Assembly: GCF_014652235.1 (NCBI RefSeq) | Contig: NZ_BMYK01000003.1 | Coordinates: 186,001 to 250,000, forward strand | Reading direction: 5' to 3' | From: Pseudorhodoferax aquiterrae | GTDB lineage: Bacteria; Pseudomonadota; Gammaproteobacteria; Burkholderiales; Burkholderiaceae_C | DNA: 64,000 nucleotides | Shown: piece by piece, positions 8,914 through 16,770 of the stretch | How the letters are laid out: each line of letters begins with the position of its first letter | Position numbering within the stretch: position 1 is the stretch's first letter | Position numbers and translations under genes: made by a program | The notes under the pieces: model-generated | What the model was told of the DNA's origin: nothing | Database searches by the model: none | Seen by the model: only the letters and a program-made list of their open reading frames with translations

Positions 8914-11046
8914 TCACTCCTTGGCGCCGGTCCCGGCGCCGATCAGCCGGCTTTTGAGCAGGTCGAATTCGCGGTCCACGTCCAGCGTCTTGCGGTTGGA
9001 CGACAAGGCCATGGTGGCCTGGGTGGCATCGCCCTGGGGTGCCATCCAGACCCACAGGCGGCGTTCGCGAACATACAGCATCGCGAAAATCCCCAGGATC
9101 AGCAGCAGACAGCCCAGGTAGACGATGTTGCGCCCGGGCGCGCGCGCCACCTGGAACACGCTGGCCTGCACCTGTTTGAAGTCGACGAGCTGGAACACCA
9201 TGGGCGCGGGGTACAGCGATGCATCGCTGAGCGAGAGCACGGCCTGCGTCATGAAGCCCTGGGTCTTCTCGTTGCTCGCCAGCGGGGGGGCGCCCACGCG
9301 TTCCTGGCCCATCTGCACGAGCTCGAACAGCACGCCGTTCAGGATGCGCACCAGCACCTCGCCGGCGCGGCCGCGCTCGGCCTCGGGCACGTTGGTTTCC
9401 ATGAAATCGGCGATCGCCTGCAGGCCGCCGCGCGGCTTGGCCGACGGACCGGCAGCCTGGCCTTCGCCAGCGAACAGGGCCAGCGCCTTGGCGGCCGAGG
9501 CGGCCAGCTGCTCGGCCAGCTCGGGCCGCTGCGGATCGACCGCGCGCGTCGCATAGCGGCGCACGGCGGCCGCGCGCTGCGCCGGGTCCATGAGGTCGAC
9601 GCGCAAGCGCAGGAAGGTGTCCATGCTGGCGTTCTCGTCGGCCGGCACCCGCAGGTAGCGGAAGGACTCGGCCGGGGTTTCGCGCACACCCAGCAGGAAG
9701 GCCGCCACGCCGTCGCCGGTGTCCACGGGCAGCATGTAGTTGTGGTACTCGCGGGCCTGGCCGGCCGCATCGCGCAGCCGGTAGGTGATGCTGGGGCCCA
9801 CGTTGCGCAGCTCGCGGTGCGTCACGGTCTTGTTGCCCGCGCCCAGGCGCGCATCGATGGCGCCGCGCAGGTCGACCTTGCGCACGTCCACGGCGTTGCC
9901 GGTCTGGCCGGTCAGGTTCTCGACGTTGATCACGCGCAGAGCCTGGTACTCCAGCGTCATCTTCTCGTCGCCGCGGTTCAGTTCGCTGCTGCCGCCGACC
10001 ACGCCCTCGACCTCGAAGGTCTTGCCGCCCGGCAGCAGCGGCACGGCCTTGAGTCGGACGCTGGAGCCGCCGTCGTCGAAGCTGGACTGGTAGATCTCCA
10101 CGCCCTTGTAGCTGAACGGGTGGTTGACCTCCACGCGCGCGGGCGTCTGGGCGCCGGTCTCGCGGTCGTGCACCACGATCTCGCTGGCGAACAGCTTGGG
10201 CATGCCGGTGGAGTAATACTCGACGATGAATTTCTTGAGCTCGACCGCGAAGGGCAAGTCCTGCAGCAGCACGCCGTCGGACTGCGCCAGGATGGCGGTG
10301 CTGGACTGCGTGCCCTCGGCCACCATGAGGTTGCCGCGGAAGGTCGGGTTGCGCATGGACAGCCGGTGCTCGGGCGCCACGTCGGCGATCATGCCGCCGC
10401 CCTTGTAGACGCTCTTGCCGTTGAACCAGGTCTGGGCGCGCACCACGAGATCGCCGTCCAGCAGGCCACCGATGCAGACCAGCACGATGGCGCTGTGCGC
10501 CGCGATGTAGCCGAACTTGTTGGCCGCGCCGGCCTTGGCGGCCACCATCCAGCCCTCGCCGGTCGGCGTCTCGCGGCGCTGCAGCTTGACCTTCCAGCCG
10601 GCCTTGGCCAGGGCCTGACCCACGCGCGCGGCCGCGGCCTCGGGCTGGCCGGCGACCATGGCGCTGGCCTTGTGGTGGAAGGCATTCAGACTCTGCGCGC
10701 GGATGTTCTCCTTGTAGACCTTGAGGTCCGCGAAGATCTTGGGTGTGCTGCGCGCGATGCAGAGCGTGGTGCTGATGACCAGGAAGGCCAGGATCAGCAG
10801 GAACCACCAGGCGCTGTAGACCGCGTTGAGGCTGAACTTGTCGAACAGCAGCGCCCAGAACGGGCCGAACTGGTTGACATAGTTGTTGGCGGGCTCGTGC
10901 TGCTTGAGCACCGTGCCGATGATGGACGCGATGCAGATGATGGTCAGCAGCGCGATCGCGAAGCGCATCGACGACAGCAGTTCCACCGCGGCCCGCCAGG
11001 CGTGCGAGCCGCTGCGTACGCGCAGGCCGTGGGTGGTGGTGGTCAT
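8914..11046 (-). CDS. resB: Cytochrome c biogenesis protein ResB (Ccs1)
   Basis: A 710-residue partner of CcsB in system II cytochrome c maturation. There are two hydrophobic helices near the N-terminus (about residues 24-45 and 80-100), a third near residue 195, a long periplasmic region, and a last helix near residue 640 (YLGCLLLILGIFAMLYV). The opening SSMRFAIALLTIICIASIIGT is typical of the family. ATG start at 11044-11046. It lies downstream of the cytochrome c4 gene on the same strand but is separated from it by a hairpin terminator, so it probably has its own promoter or depends on read-through. Confidence 0.93.
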   Translation of the reverse strand: MTTTTHGLRVRSGSHAWRAAVELLSSMRFAIALLTIICIASIIGTVLKQHEPANNYVNQFGPFWALLFDKFSLNAVYSAWWFLLILAFLVISTTLCIARSTPKIFADLKVYKENIRAQSLNAFHHKASAMVAGQPEAAAARVGQALAKAGWKVKLQRRETPTGEGWMVAAKAGAANKFGYIAAHSAIVLVCIGGLLDGDLVVRAQTWFNGKSVYKGGGMIADVAPEHRLSMRNPTFRGNLMVAEGTQSSTAILAQSDGVLLQDLPFAVELKKFIVEYYSTGMPKLFASEIVVHDRETGAQTPARVEVNHPFSYKGVEIYQSSFDDGGSSVRLKAVPLLPGGKTFEVEGVVGGSSELNRGDEKMTLEYQALRVINVENLTGQTGNAVDVRKVDLRGAIDARLGAGNKTVTHRELRNVGPSITYRLRDAAGQAREYHNYMLPVDTGDGVAAFLLGVRETPAESFRYLRVPADENASMDTFLRLRVDLMDPAQRAAAVRRYATRAVDPQRPELAEQLAASAAKALALFAGEGQAAGPSAKPRGGLQAIADFMETNVPEAERGRAGEVLVRILNGVLFELVQMGQERVGAPPLASNEKTQGFMTQAVLSLSDASLYPAPMVFQLVDFKQVQASVFQVARAPGRNIVYLGCLLLILGIFAMLYVRERRLWVWMAPQGDATQATMALSSNRKTLDVDREFDLLKSRLIGAGTGAKE

Positions 11047-11062
11047 CGTGCAAGGCCCCGTT

Positions 11063-11099
11063 CAAAAACAAAACGGGCCGCTGTACCAGCCGGCCCGCC
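11063..11099 (-). terminator. Rho-independent terminator after the cytochrome c4 gene
   Basis: Read leftward, the strand forms CGGGCCG/CGGCCCG (11074-11080 with 11091-11097), the loop bases CTG/CAG extend the stem, and the hairpin is followed by a T-rich run (GTTTTGTTTTTG). It sits between the cytochrome c4 stop and the resB start and should end or attenuate transcription from cytochrome c4. Confidence 0.75.
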
Positions 11100-11170
11100 G
11101 TGGCGCCCGTTCCTTGGGGTGGAAAGCGGGCATTTGGTTCCGCCCGCGCGCGGGCGTGTGCACTGCGGGA

Positions 11171-11809
11171 TCAGCGCAGGCCGGCGATGTAGTCGGCCAC
11201 GGCGCGGATCTCGCGGTCGTTCATCTTGGCCGCCACACCCGTCATCTGGGCGTTGTTCTTGCGCTTGCCGTCGCGGAACTCGACCAGCTGCGTGGTGGTG
11301 TAGTCGGCGTGCTGGCCCGACAGGCGCGGATATTGCGAGGGGATGCCGGCACCGTTGGGGCTGTGGCAGCCGGCGCAGGCGGCGACCTGGCGGTCCGGGA
11401 TGCCGCCGCGGAAGATGCGCTCGCCCAACTGCACGAGCTCCTTGTCCTTGGCGAAGCCGGGCTTGGGCTTCTGCGACGTGAGCCAGTACGAGATGTTGCG
11501 CATGTCCTCGTCGCTGAGCGCCGAGGCGAAGCCCTTCATGATGGGGTTGTTGCGCTTGCCGTCCTTGAAGTCGTGCAGTTGCTTGACCAGGTACTCGGGG
11601 TGCTGGTGTGCCAGCTTGGGGTTGGCCGCGATGGCCGAATTGCCGTCTGCACCGTGGCAGGCTGCGCACACCGCCGTGTAGCCCTGCTCGCCCTTGACCA
11701 GATCGGGCTTCGCCGCCGCGGGAGCCGCCGGCGCGGCGTCGGCGGCATGGCTGGAGAACGAAGGCGCTGCGAACACTGCAGCCAGAACCATGGTGGCAAG
11801 CAACTTCAT
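11171..11809 (-). CDS. Dihaem cytochrome c4
   Basis: A 212-residue periplasmic electron carrier with a Sec signal peptide (cleavage near the SSHA/ADAA region, about residue 22) and two homologous haem c domains. The CXXCH motifs are CAACH in the first half and CAGCH in the second; the methionine ligands are probably in the MKGF and MTGV segments. Cytochromes c4 carry electrons from the bc1 complex to terminal oxidases. The start is the ATG at 11809, which opens the signal peptide; the in-frame sequence upstream is not signal-like. It faces engB, 71 bases away. Confidence 0.92.
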   Translation of the reverse strand: MKLLATMVLAAVFAAPSFSSHAADAAPAAPAAAKPDLVKGEQGYTAVCAACHGADGNSAIAANPKLAHQHPEYLVKQLHDFKDGKRNNPIMKGFASALSDEDMRNISYWLTSQKPKPGFAKDKELVQLGERIFRGGIPDRQVAACAGCHSPNGAGIPSQYPRLSGQHADYTTTQLVEFRDGKRKNNAQMTGVAAKMNDREIRAVADYIAGLR

Positions 11810-11847
11810 ATCGAGGGTAGTTTTATGTACGCAAAACCGGGCGATTC

Positions 11848-11853
11848 TACAAT
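11848..11853 (+). promoter_or_regulatory. Possible -10 box for engB
   Basis: TACAAT matches the sigma-70 -10 consensus at five of six positions and lies 27 bases before the engB start codon. No convincing -35 box is seen 16-18 bases upstream, so the assignment is tentative. Confidence 0.35.
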
Positions 11854-11880
11854 GCGCCCCCGCGCCATCCCTGCACATTC

Positions 11881-12555
11881 ATGACAGCTCCCGCTCCCGC
11901 CGCCGCCGCACCGGCCCCCTCTGCCGCTGCCGTCGCCTCGGGCTGGCTGCACACCGCCCGCTTCCTGACCACGGCCCCGCAGCTGCAGTTCCTGCCCGCG
12001 CTGGAGGTGCCCGAGATCGCCTTCGTCGGCCGCTCCAACGCCGGCAAGTCCACCTGCATCAACACGCTCACGCAGCAAAAGCAGCTGGCCTTCGCCTCCA
12101 AGAAGCCGGGCCGCACCCAGCACATCAATTTGTTCGCGCTCGGCAAGCAGGGCGTCACCGACGCCGTGCTGGCCGACCTGCCCGGCTACGGCTATGCCGC
12201 CGTGCCCAAGGCCGACAAGGAGCGCTGGCAGCGCGTGATGGCCAACTACCTCGTCACGCGCGAGAACCTCAAGGGTGTGGTGCTGCTGTGCGACCCGCGC
12301 CTGGGCCTGACCGAGCTCGACGAAGTGCTGCTCGAGGTGATCCGCCCGCGCGTGGAAGAGGGCCTCAAGTTCCTGCTGCTGCTGACCAAGGCCGACAAGC
12401 TCACGCGCATGGAGGCCAGCAAGGCCCTGGCGATCGCCAAGCTCAACGCGGGCGGCGGCGAGGCCATGCTGTTCTCGGCGCTCAAGCGCCACGGCATTGA
12501 CGAGGCCAGCCAGCTGTTGTGGCGCTGGGCCCACCCTGAAGCTGCCGCTCAGTAG
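11881..12555 (+). CDS. engB: Ribosome biogenesis GTPase YihA/EngB
   Basis: A 224-residue TRAFAC-class GTPase needed for 50S subunit assembly. The G1 P-loop GRSNAGKST lies at about residues 50-58, G3 in DLPGYGYA, and G4 in TKADKL. An alanine- and proline-rich N-terminal tail precedes the GTPase domain, as in other Burkholderiales homologues. The gene is divergent from cytochrome c4, and its end overlaps the convergent acyltransferase gene by 7 bases. Confidence 0.95.
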   Translation: MTAPAPAAAAPAPSAAAVASGWLHTARFLTTAPQLQFLPALEVPEIAFVGRSNAGKSTCINTLTQQKQLAFASKKPGRTQHINLFALGKQGVTDAVLADLPGYGYAAVPKADKERWQRVMANYLVTRENLKGVVLLCDPRLGLTELDEVLLEVIRPRVEEGLKFLLLLTKADKLTRMEASKALAIAKLNAGGGEAMLFSALKRHGIDEASQLLWRWAHPEAAAQ

Positions 12556-13412
12556 ACCGGGGGCTCTCCGGGCGGGCGGGTCTTGAAGCGCTTGTGGACC
12601 CAGAAGTACTGCTCGGGCATGGTGTCGATGTAGCCCTGCAGGCGCTCGTTCATGAGCGCCGTGTCGGCCTCGGCATCCGGCCCCGGAAAGCCGTCCCAGC
12701 CCGGCAGGATCTGCACCTCGTAGCCCTCGGGCGTCAGCCGCGTGACCACGGGCACCACGCGCGCGCGGCCCAGCCGTGCGAAGCGGGCCAGCGAGGGCAC
12801 GGTGGCCGCCGGCACGCCGTAGAAGGGCACGAACACCGAGTCGCGCGCGCCGAAGTCCATGTCGGGCAGCAAGTAGATCGGCTCGCCCGCACGCAGGGCC
12901 GCCACCACCGGCTTGACGCCATCGATGCGGTTGTAGAGCTTGGCGTTGCCGAAGCGCTGGCGCCCCTGCGCCACCCAGATGTCCACGGTCTGGTTGGACT
13001 GCGGCGTGAAGATGGTCGCGAACTGCCGCGGGATCTGCTGCGACAGCGCCGTCGCCCCCGCATCCAGGCCGACGAAGTGCGGCGCGAACAGCAGCGTGGG
13101 CGCCGTGCCGGCCAGCTCGTGCAGCGCGCCCGTCATGCGCAGGCGCGCGCGTACCACCTCGGGCCGCGCGTGCCAGAGCCAGGCGCGGTCCAGCCAGGCC
13201 TGCACGAACACCACGAAATGGCGCCGCGCCAGCGCCTCGCGCTCGCGCGGCGTCAGCTGCGGGAAGCACAGCGCCAGGTTGGTCAGCGCGATGCGCCGGC
13301 GGCTGCCGACCAGCGCATAGAGCAAGCGCCCCAGCATGGCGCCCAGCGCCCGCACCCAGGCCAACGGCAGCGGCGCGAGCAAGCGCAACAGCGCAATCGC
13401 GAAACGGGTCAT
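12549..13412 (-). CDS. Lipid A biosynthesis lauroyl/acyl acyltransferase (LpxL/HtrB family)
   Basis: A 287-residue inner-membrane acyltransferase with an N-terminal hydrophobic anchor. The family's HX4D catalytic motif is HFVGLD within APHFVGLDAG, and the C-terminal FWVHKRFKTRP segment is conserved in LpxL/LpxM enzymes. These enzymes add secondary acyl chains to Kdo2-lipid IVA. The ATG at 13412 is chosen; an in-frame start eleven codons upstream (13445) would reach into the metK control region. Whether it acts as LpxL or LpxM cannot be told from sequence reading alone. Confidence 0.9.
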   Translation of the reverse strand: MTRFAIALLRLLAPLPLAWVRALGAMLGRLLYALVGSRRRIALTNLALCFPQLTPREREALARRHFVVFVQAWLDRAWLWHARPEVVRARLRMTGALHELAGTAPTLLFAPHFVGLDAGATALSQQIPRQFATIFTPQSNQTVDIWVAQGRQRFGNAKLYNRIDGVKPVVAALRAGEPIYLLPDMDFGARDSVFVPFYGVPAATVPSLARFARLGRARVVPVVTRLTPEGYEVQILPGWDGFPGPDAEADTALMNERLQGYIDTMPEQYFWVHKRFKTRPPGEPPVY

Positions 13413-13465
13413 CTCGCCAGCCGGCCGGTCAGGAGGCCATCGCACATGAGGTTCATGGGGAACGC

Positions 13466-13471
13466 TAGAAT
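13466..13471 (+). promoter_or_regulatory. -10 box of the metK promoter
   Basis: TAGAAT matches the sigma-70 consensus at five of six positions and would put the start of transcription near 13478, exactly where the proposed riboswitch P1 helix begins. No clear -35 box is seen. Confidence 0.45.
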
Positions 13472-13477
13472 CGCCGC

Positions 13478-13600
13478 GGTCGCTGAGTTATTGAACTACT
13501 TGCAGGGCGACGTTAAACACATCTGCTAAAGCGTTCGCCACGAGCTCCCGCCAGAGGCAACGCGCGACGCAACAGCCTTTTACGAAGCGAAGGAGTTTAT
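13478..13600 (+). promoter_or_regulatory. SAM-II-type riboswitch candidate and expression platform in the metK leader
   Basis: The leader folds a P1 helix GTCGC/GCGAC (13479-13483 with 13507-13511), extended by a T-G pair. The P1 loop begins GAGTTA and ends in TTGCA (13500-13504). P1 is followed by TTAAA (13513-13517) and GCTAAAG (13525-13531). The order CGCTGA...TTGCA...GCG...TAAA...GCTAAAG is what I recall for SAM-II aptamers, found mostly upstream of methionine and SAM genes in alphaproteobacteria. Unlike classic SAM-II, where the ribosome binding site is part of the aptamer, here a second hairpin follows (13531-13539 with 13556-13563). Its loop carries CTCC (13545-13548), complementary to the GGAG (13592-13595) of the metK ribosome binding site. 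SAM feedback on SAM synthetase translation is the likely role. Confidence 0.65.
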
Positions 13601-13604
13601 TCAA

Positions 13605-14786
13605 ATGGCGAACGATTTCCTCTTCACGTCCGAATCCGTCTCCGAAGGCCATCCCGACAAGGTGGCGGACCAGATCTCCGACGCCATCCTGGACGCGATC
13701 TTCGAGCAGGACCCGCGCTCGCGCGTGGCGGCCGAGACGCTGACCAACACCGGCCTCGTGGTGCTGGCCGGCGAGATCACGACCAACGCGCACGTGGACT
13801 ACATCCAGGTCGCGCGCGACACCATCAAGCGCATCGGCTACGACAACACCGACTACGGCATCGACTACAAGGGCTGCGCGGTCATGGTCTGCTACGACAA
13901 GCAGTCCAACGACATCGCCCAGGGCGTGGACCATGCCAGCGACGACCACCTGAACATCGGCGCCGGCGACCAGGGTCTGATGTTCGGCTACGCCTGCGAC
14001 GAAACGCCCGAGCTGATGCCCGCGCCCATCTACTACGCGCACCGCCTCGTGGAGCGCCAGGCCCAGTTGCGCAAGGACGGTCGCCTGCCCTTCCTGCGCC
14101 CCGACGCCAAGAGCCAGGTCACGATGCGCTACGTGGACGGCAAGCCACACTCGATCGACACCGTGGTGCTGTCCACCCAGCACCACCCCGACCAGAGCGA
14201 GACGCCGACCAAGATGAAGGCCAGCTTCACCGAAGCCATCATCGAGGAGATCATCAAGCCCGTGCTGCCCAAGGAGTGGCTGCAGGACACCAAGTACCTG
14301 ATCAATCCCACGGGCCGCTTCGTCATCGGCGGCCCGCAGGGCGATTGCGGCCTGACGGGCCGCAAGATCATCGTCGACACCTACGGCGGCGCCTGCCCGC
14401 ACGGTGGCGGCGCGTTCTCGGGCAAGGACCCGTCCAAGGTCGACCGCTCGGCCGCCTACGCCGCGCGCTACGTGGCCAAGAACATCGTCGCCGCCGGCCT
14501 GGCGCGCCAGTGCCAGATCCAGGTGGCCTACGCCATCGGCGTGGCCCGCCCCATGAACGTGACGGTCTACACCGAAGGCACGGGCGTGATCCCCGACGAC
14601 AAGATCGCCGCGCTGGTGCAGGAGCACTTCGACCTGCGTCCCAAGGGCATCATCCAGATGCTGGACCTGCTGCGCCCGATCTACCAGAAGACCGCCGCCT
14701 ACGGCCACTTCGGCCGCGAAGAGCCCGAGTTCAGCTGGGAGCAGACGGACAAGGCGGCCGTGTTGCGTGCAGCGGCCGGCCTGTAA
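13605..14786 (+). CDS. metK: S-adenosylmethionine synthetase
   Basis: A 393-residue cytoplasmic enzyme that makes SAM from methionine and ATP. Clear family motifs are SVSEGHPDK near the N-terminus, [12 protein letters not shown] (signature 1) and [20 protein letters not shown] (signature 2). The start ATG at 13605 is preceded by AGGAG (13591-13595) with a 9-base spacer. Expression is probably controlled by SAM through the structured leader described at 13478-13600. The next gene starts 12 bases after the stop. Confidence 0.97.
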   Translation: MANDFLFTSESVSEGHPDKVADQISDAILDAIFEQDPRSRVAAETLTNTGLVVLAGEITTNAHVDYIQVARDTIKRIGYDNTDYGIDYKGCAVMVCYDKQSNDIAQGVDHASDDHLNIGAGDQGLMFGYACDETPELMPAPIYYAHRLVERQAQLRKDGRLPFLRPDAKSQVTMRYVDGKPHSIDTVVLSTQHHPDQSETPTKMKASFTEAIIEEIIKPVLPKEWLQDTKYLINPTGRFVIGGPQGDCGLTGRKIIVDTYGGACPHGGGAFSGKDPSKVDRSAAYAARYVAKNIVAAGLARQCQIQVAYAIGVARPMNVTVYTEGTGVIPDDKIAALVQEHFDLRPKGIIQMLDLLRPIYQKTAAYGHFGREEPEFSWEQTDKAAVLRAAAGL

Positions 14787-14798
14787 GCGGAGCCATCC

Positions 14799-16031
14799 AT
14801 GCGCGTAGAGGCCACGCCCTCCTGGCGCGGCCCGCGCTGGGCCCTTGCCGTGCTGCTGGCCACGCTCGGCATGCTGGGGCCGTTCGCGATCGACACCTAC
14901 ATCCCGGCCTTCTCCGGCATCGCGCGCTCGCTGGGCGCAACGCCGGTGGAGATGCAGCAGACGCTGTCGGCCTACCTGTTCGGCTTCGCCTTCATGAACC
15001 TGTTCCACGGCGCGCTGTCGGACAGTTTCGGCCGACGGCCCGTGGTGCTGTGGGGCATCGCGGTGTTCACGATCGCCTCGGCCGGCTGCGCGCTGGCGCA
15101 GAACATCGGGCAGCTGGTCTTCTTCCGTGCGCTGCAGGGCTTGTCCACGGGCGCCGGCATCGTGGTCTCGCGCGCGGTGATCCGCGACGTCTATCCGCCC
15201 GCCGAAGCCCAGAAGGTCATGAGCCAGGTGACCATCTACTTCGGCGTGGCCCCGGCCATCGCGCCCATCGTCGGCGGCTGGCTGTTCGTGCACCTGGGCT
15301 GGCACAGCGTGTTCTGGTTCCTGACGGGCGTGGGCGTGCTGCTCTGGATCAGCAACTGGCGGCTGCTGCCCGAGACGCTGCAGCCCGCGCAGCGCCAACC
15401 CTTCCATGTGCCCGACCTGCTGCGCGGCTACCGCCAGCTGCTCTCGGACCCGCGCTTCGTGCTGCTGGCCTTCGCCAGCGGCGTGCCGTTCAACGGCATG
15501 TTCCTGTACGTGCTGTCGGCGCCTGAGTTCCTGGGCACGCTGCTGGGCCTGTCGCCGACCCAGTTCTTCTGGTTCTTCATCCTGACCATCGCCGGCATCA
15601 TGGGCGGCGCCTGGGCCAGCGGCCGGCTGGCAGGGCGCATCCCGCCCAAGCGCCAGATCCGCCATGGCTTCTTGATCATGACCGTGGTGGCCGTGCTGAA
15701 CCTGGCCGCCAACCTGCTCTGGACCGCGCACCCGCTCTGGGCGCTGCCGCCGATCGCGGTGTTCGCCTTCGGCTGGGCCTTGATGGTGCCCGTGGTCACG
15801 CTGCTGGTGCTGGACCTGTACCCCACGCGGCGCGGCATGGCCTCCTCGCTGCAGGCCGTGGTCGGCTCCACCGCCAACGGCGTGGTGGCCGGCGTGATCG
15901 CGCCGCTGGTCATGCACTCCACGGTGCTGCTGGCGCTGGCCTCGTTGCTGATGATGGGGGTCGGCCTGGTGTGCTGGATCGGGCTGCACCACCGCTGGCC
16001 CGAAATCGGCCGGCACGCGAACGTCGCGTAA
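14799..16031 (+). CDS. Bcr/CflA family multidrug efflux MFS transporter
   Basis: A 410-residue major facilitator with twelve predicted helices. The N-terminal GPFAIDTYIPAF segment is characteristic of the Bcr/CflA drug:H+ antiporters, the loop 2-3 motif appears as GALSDSFGRRPV, and motif C as GVAPAIAPIVGGWLF. Substrates cannot be predicted. It starts 12 bases after metK and may be read from the same transcript, although no functional link is known. Confidence 0.88.
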   Translation: MRVEATPSWRGPRWALAVLLATLGMLGPFAIDTYIPAFSGIARSLGATPVEMQQTLSAYLFGFAFMNLFHGALSDSFGRRPVVLWGIAVFTIASAGCALAQNIGQLVFFRALQGLSTGAGIVVSRAVIRDVYPPAEAQKVMSQVTIYFGVAPAIAPIVGGWLFVHLGWHSVFWFLTGVGVLLWISNWRLLPETLQPAQRQPFHVPDLLRGYRQLLSDPRFVLLAFASGVPFNGMFLYVLSAPEFLGTLLGLSPTQFFWFFILTIAGIMGGAWASGRLAGRIPPKRQIRHGFLIMTVVAVLNLAANLLWTAHPLWALPPIAVFAFGWALMVPVVTLLVLDLYPTRRGMASSLQAVVGSTANGVVAGVIAPLVMHSTVLLALASLLMMGVGLVCWIGLHHRWPEIGRHANVA

Positions 16032-16083
16032 AGCCGGCGCGGCGGGGGGAACCCCGGCGCGCCTGCCGGGCTCCCACCCGGCC

Positions 16084-16770
16084 ATGATCGAACTCCAGCA
16101 CCTGGCCCTGCACTATCCCTTGGGCGCGACGCGCGTGGACGTGTTGCGCGACGTCAACCTGCGCATTCCTGCGGGCCAGAGCGTGGCCATCGCCGGTCCC
16201 TCGGGTTCGGGCAAGACCTCGCTGCTGCTGTTGCTGGCAGGGCTGGAACGCCCGCAGGCCGGCCGCGTGCTGCTGGACGGCCAGCCGCTCGACACGCTGG
16301 ACCGCGACGCGCTGGCCGACCTGCGCCGCGAGCGCATCGGCATCGTGTTCCAGTCCTTCCACCTGCTGCCGAGCCTCACGGCGCTGGACAACGTGGCCCT
16401 GCCGCTGCAGCTGGCCGGCCGGCGCGATGCCCATGCGAGGGCGCGCGATTTCCTGCGCCGCGTGGGCCTGGCTGCGCGCCAGCAGCACTACCCCGGCCAG
16501 CTCTCGGGCGGCGAGCAGCAACGCGTGGCCATCGCGCGCGCACTCGTGCACGGCCCACGCCTGCTGCTGGCCGACGAGCCGACCGGCAACCTGGACGACC
16601 AGACCGGCGCGCGCGTGCGCGAGCTGTTGTTCGAACTGAACCAGGAGGCCGGCACCACGCTGGTGCTGGTCACGCACGACATGGACTTCGCCGCCCGGTG
16701 CCAGCGCGTGCTGCGCCTGCACGAGGGCCAGCTGCACGAGGAACGGCACGAGGACGCCCATGCTGCTTAG
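16084..16770 (+). CDS. ybbA: ABC transporter ATP-binding protein (YbbA/LolD/MacB-type)
   Basis: A 228-residue ATPase. Walker A is GPSGSGKTS (about residues 39-47), the Q-loop region [16 protein letters not shown], the signature LSGGEQQR, Walker [12 protein letters not shown], and the switch histidine is in LVTHD. The DEPTGNLD sequence places it in the FtsX-coupled LolD/MacB group. It overlaps the following permease gene by 11 bases, so the pair forms one transporter in the style of YbbA-YbbP. The symbol is given by this arrangement rather than by known function. Confidence 0.85.
   Translation: MIELQHLALHYPLGATRVDVLRDVNLRIPAGQSVAIAGPSGSGKTSLLLLLAGLERPQAGRVLLDGQPLDTLDRDALADLRRERIGIVFQSFHLLPSLTALDNVALPLQLAGRRDAHARARDFLRRVGLAARQQHYPGQLSGGEQQRVAIARALVHGPRLLLADEPTGNLDDQTGARVRELLFELNQEAGTTLVLVTHDMDFAARCQRVLRLHEGQLHEERHEDAHAA

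Noticed and set aside
8842-11481. A very long open frame on the plus strand opposite resB
   Set aside because: Its translation is low-complexity (His, Gln, Gly, Ala, Arg), shows no domain, and mirrors the GC-rich third positions of resB on the other strand. It is a shadow frame.
11810-11880. A TTGTAG/TACATA promoter for cytochrome c4 with 17-base spacing
   Set aside because: Each box matches the consensus at only about three of six positions, no better than expected by chance.
13413-13604. SAH riboswitch before metK
   Set aside because: The GAGGAGCGCTGC-type core of SAH riboswitches is absent; the conserved bases match the SAM-II order instead.
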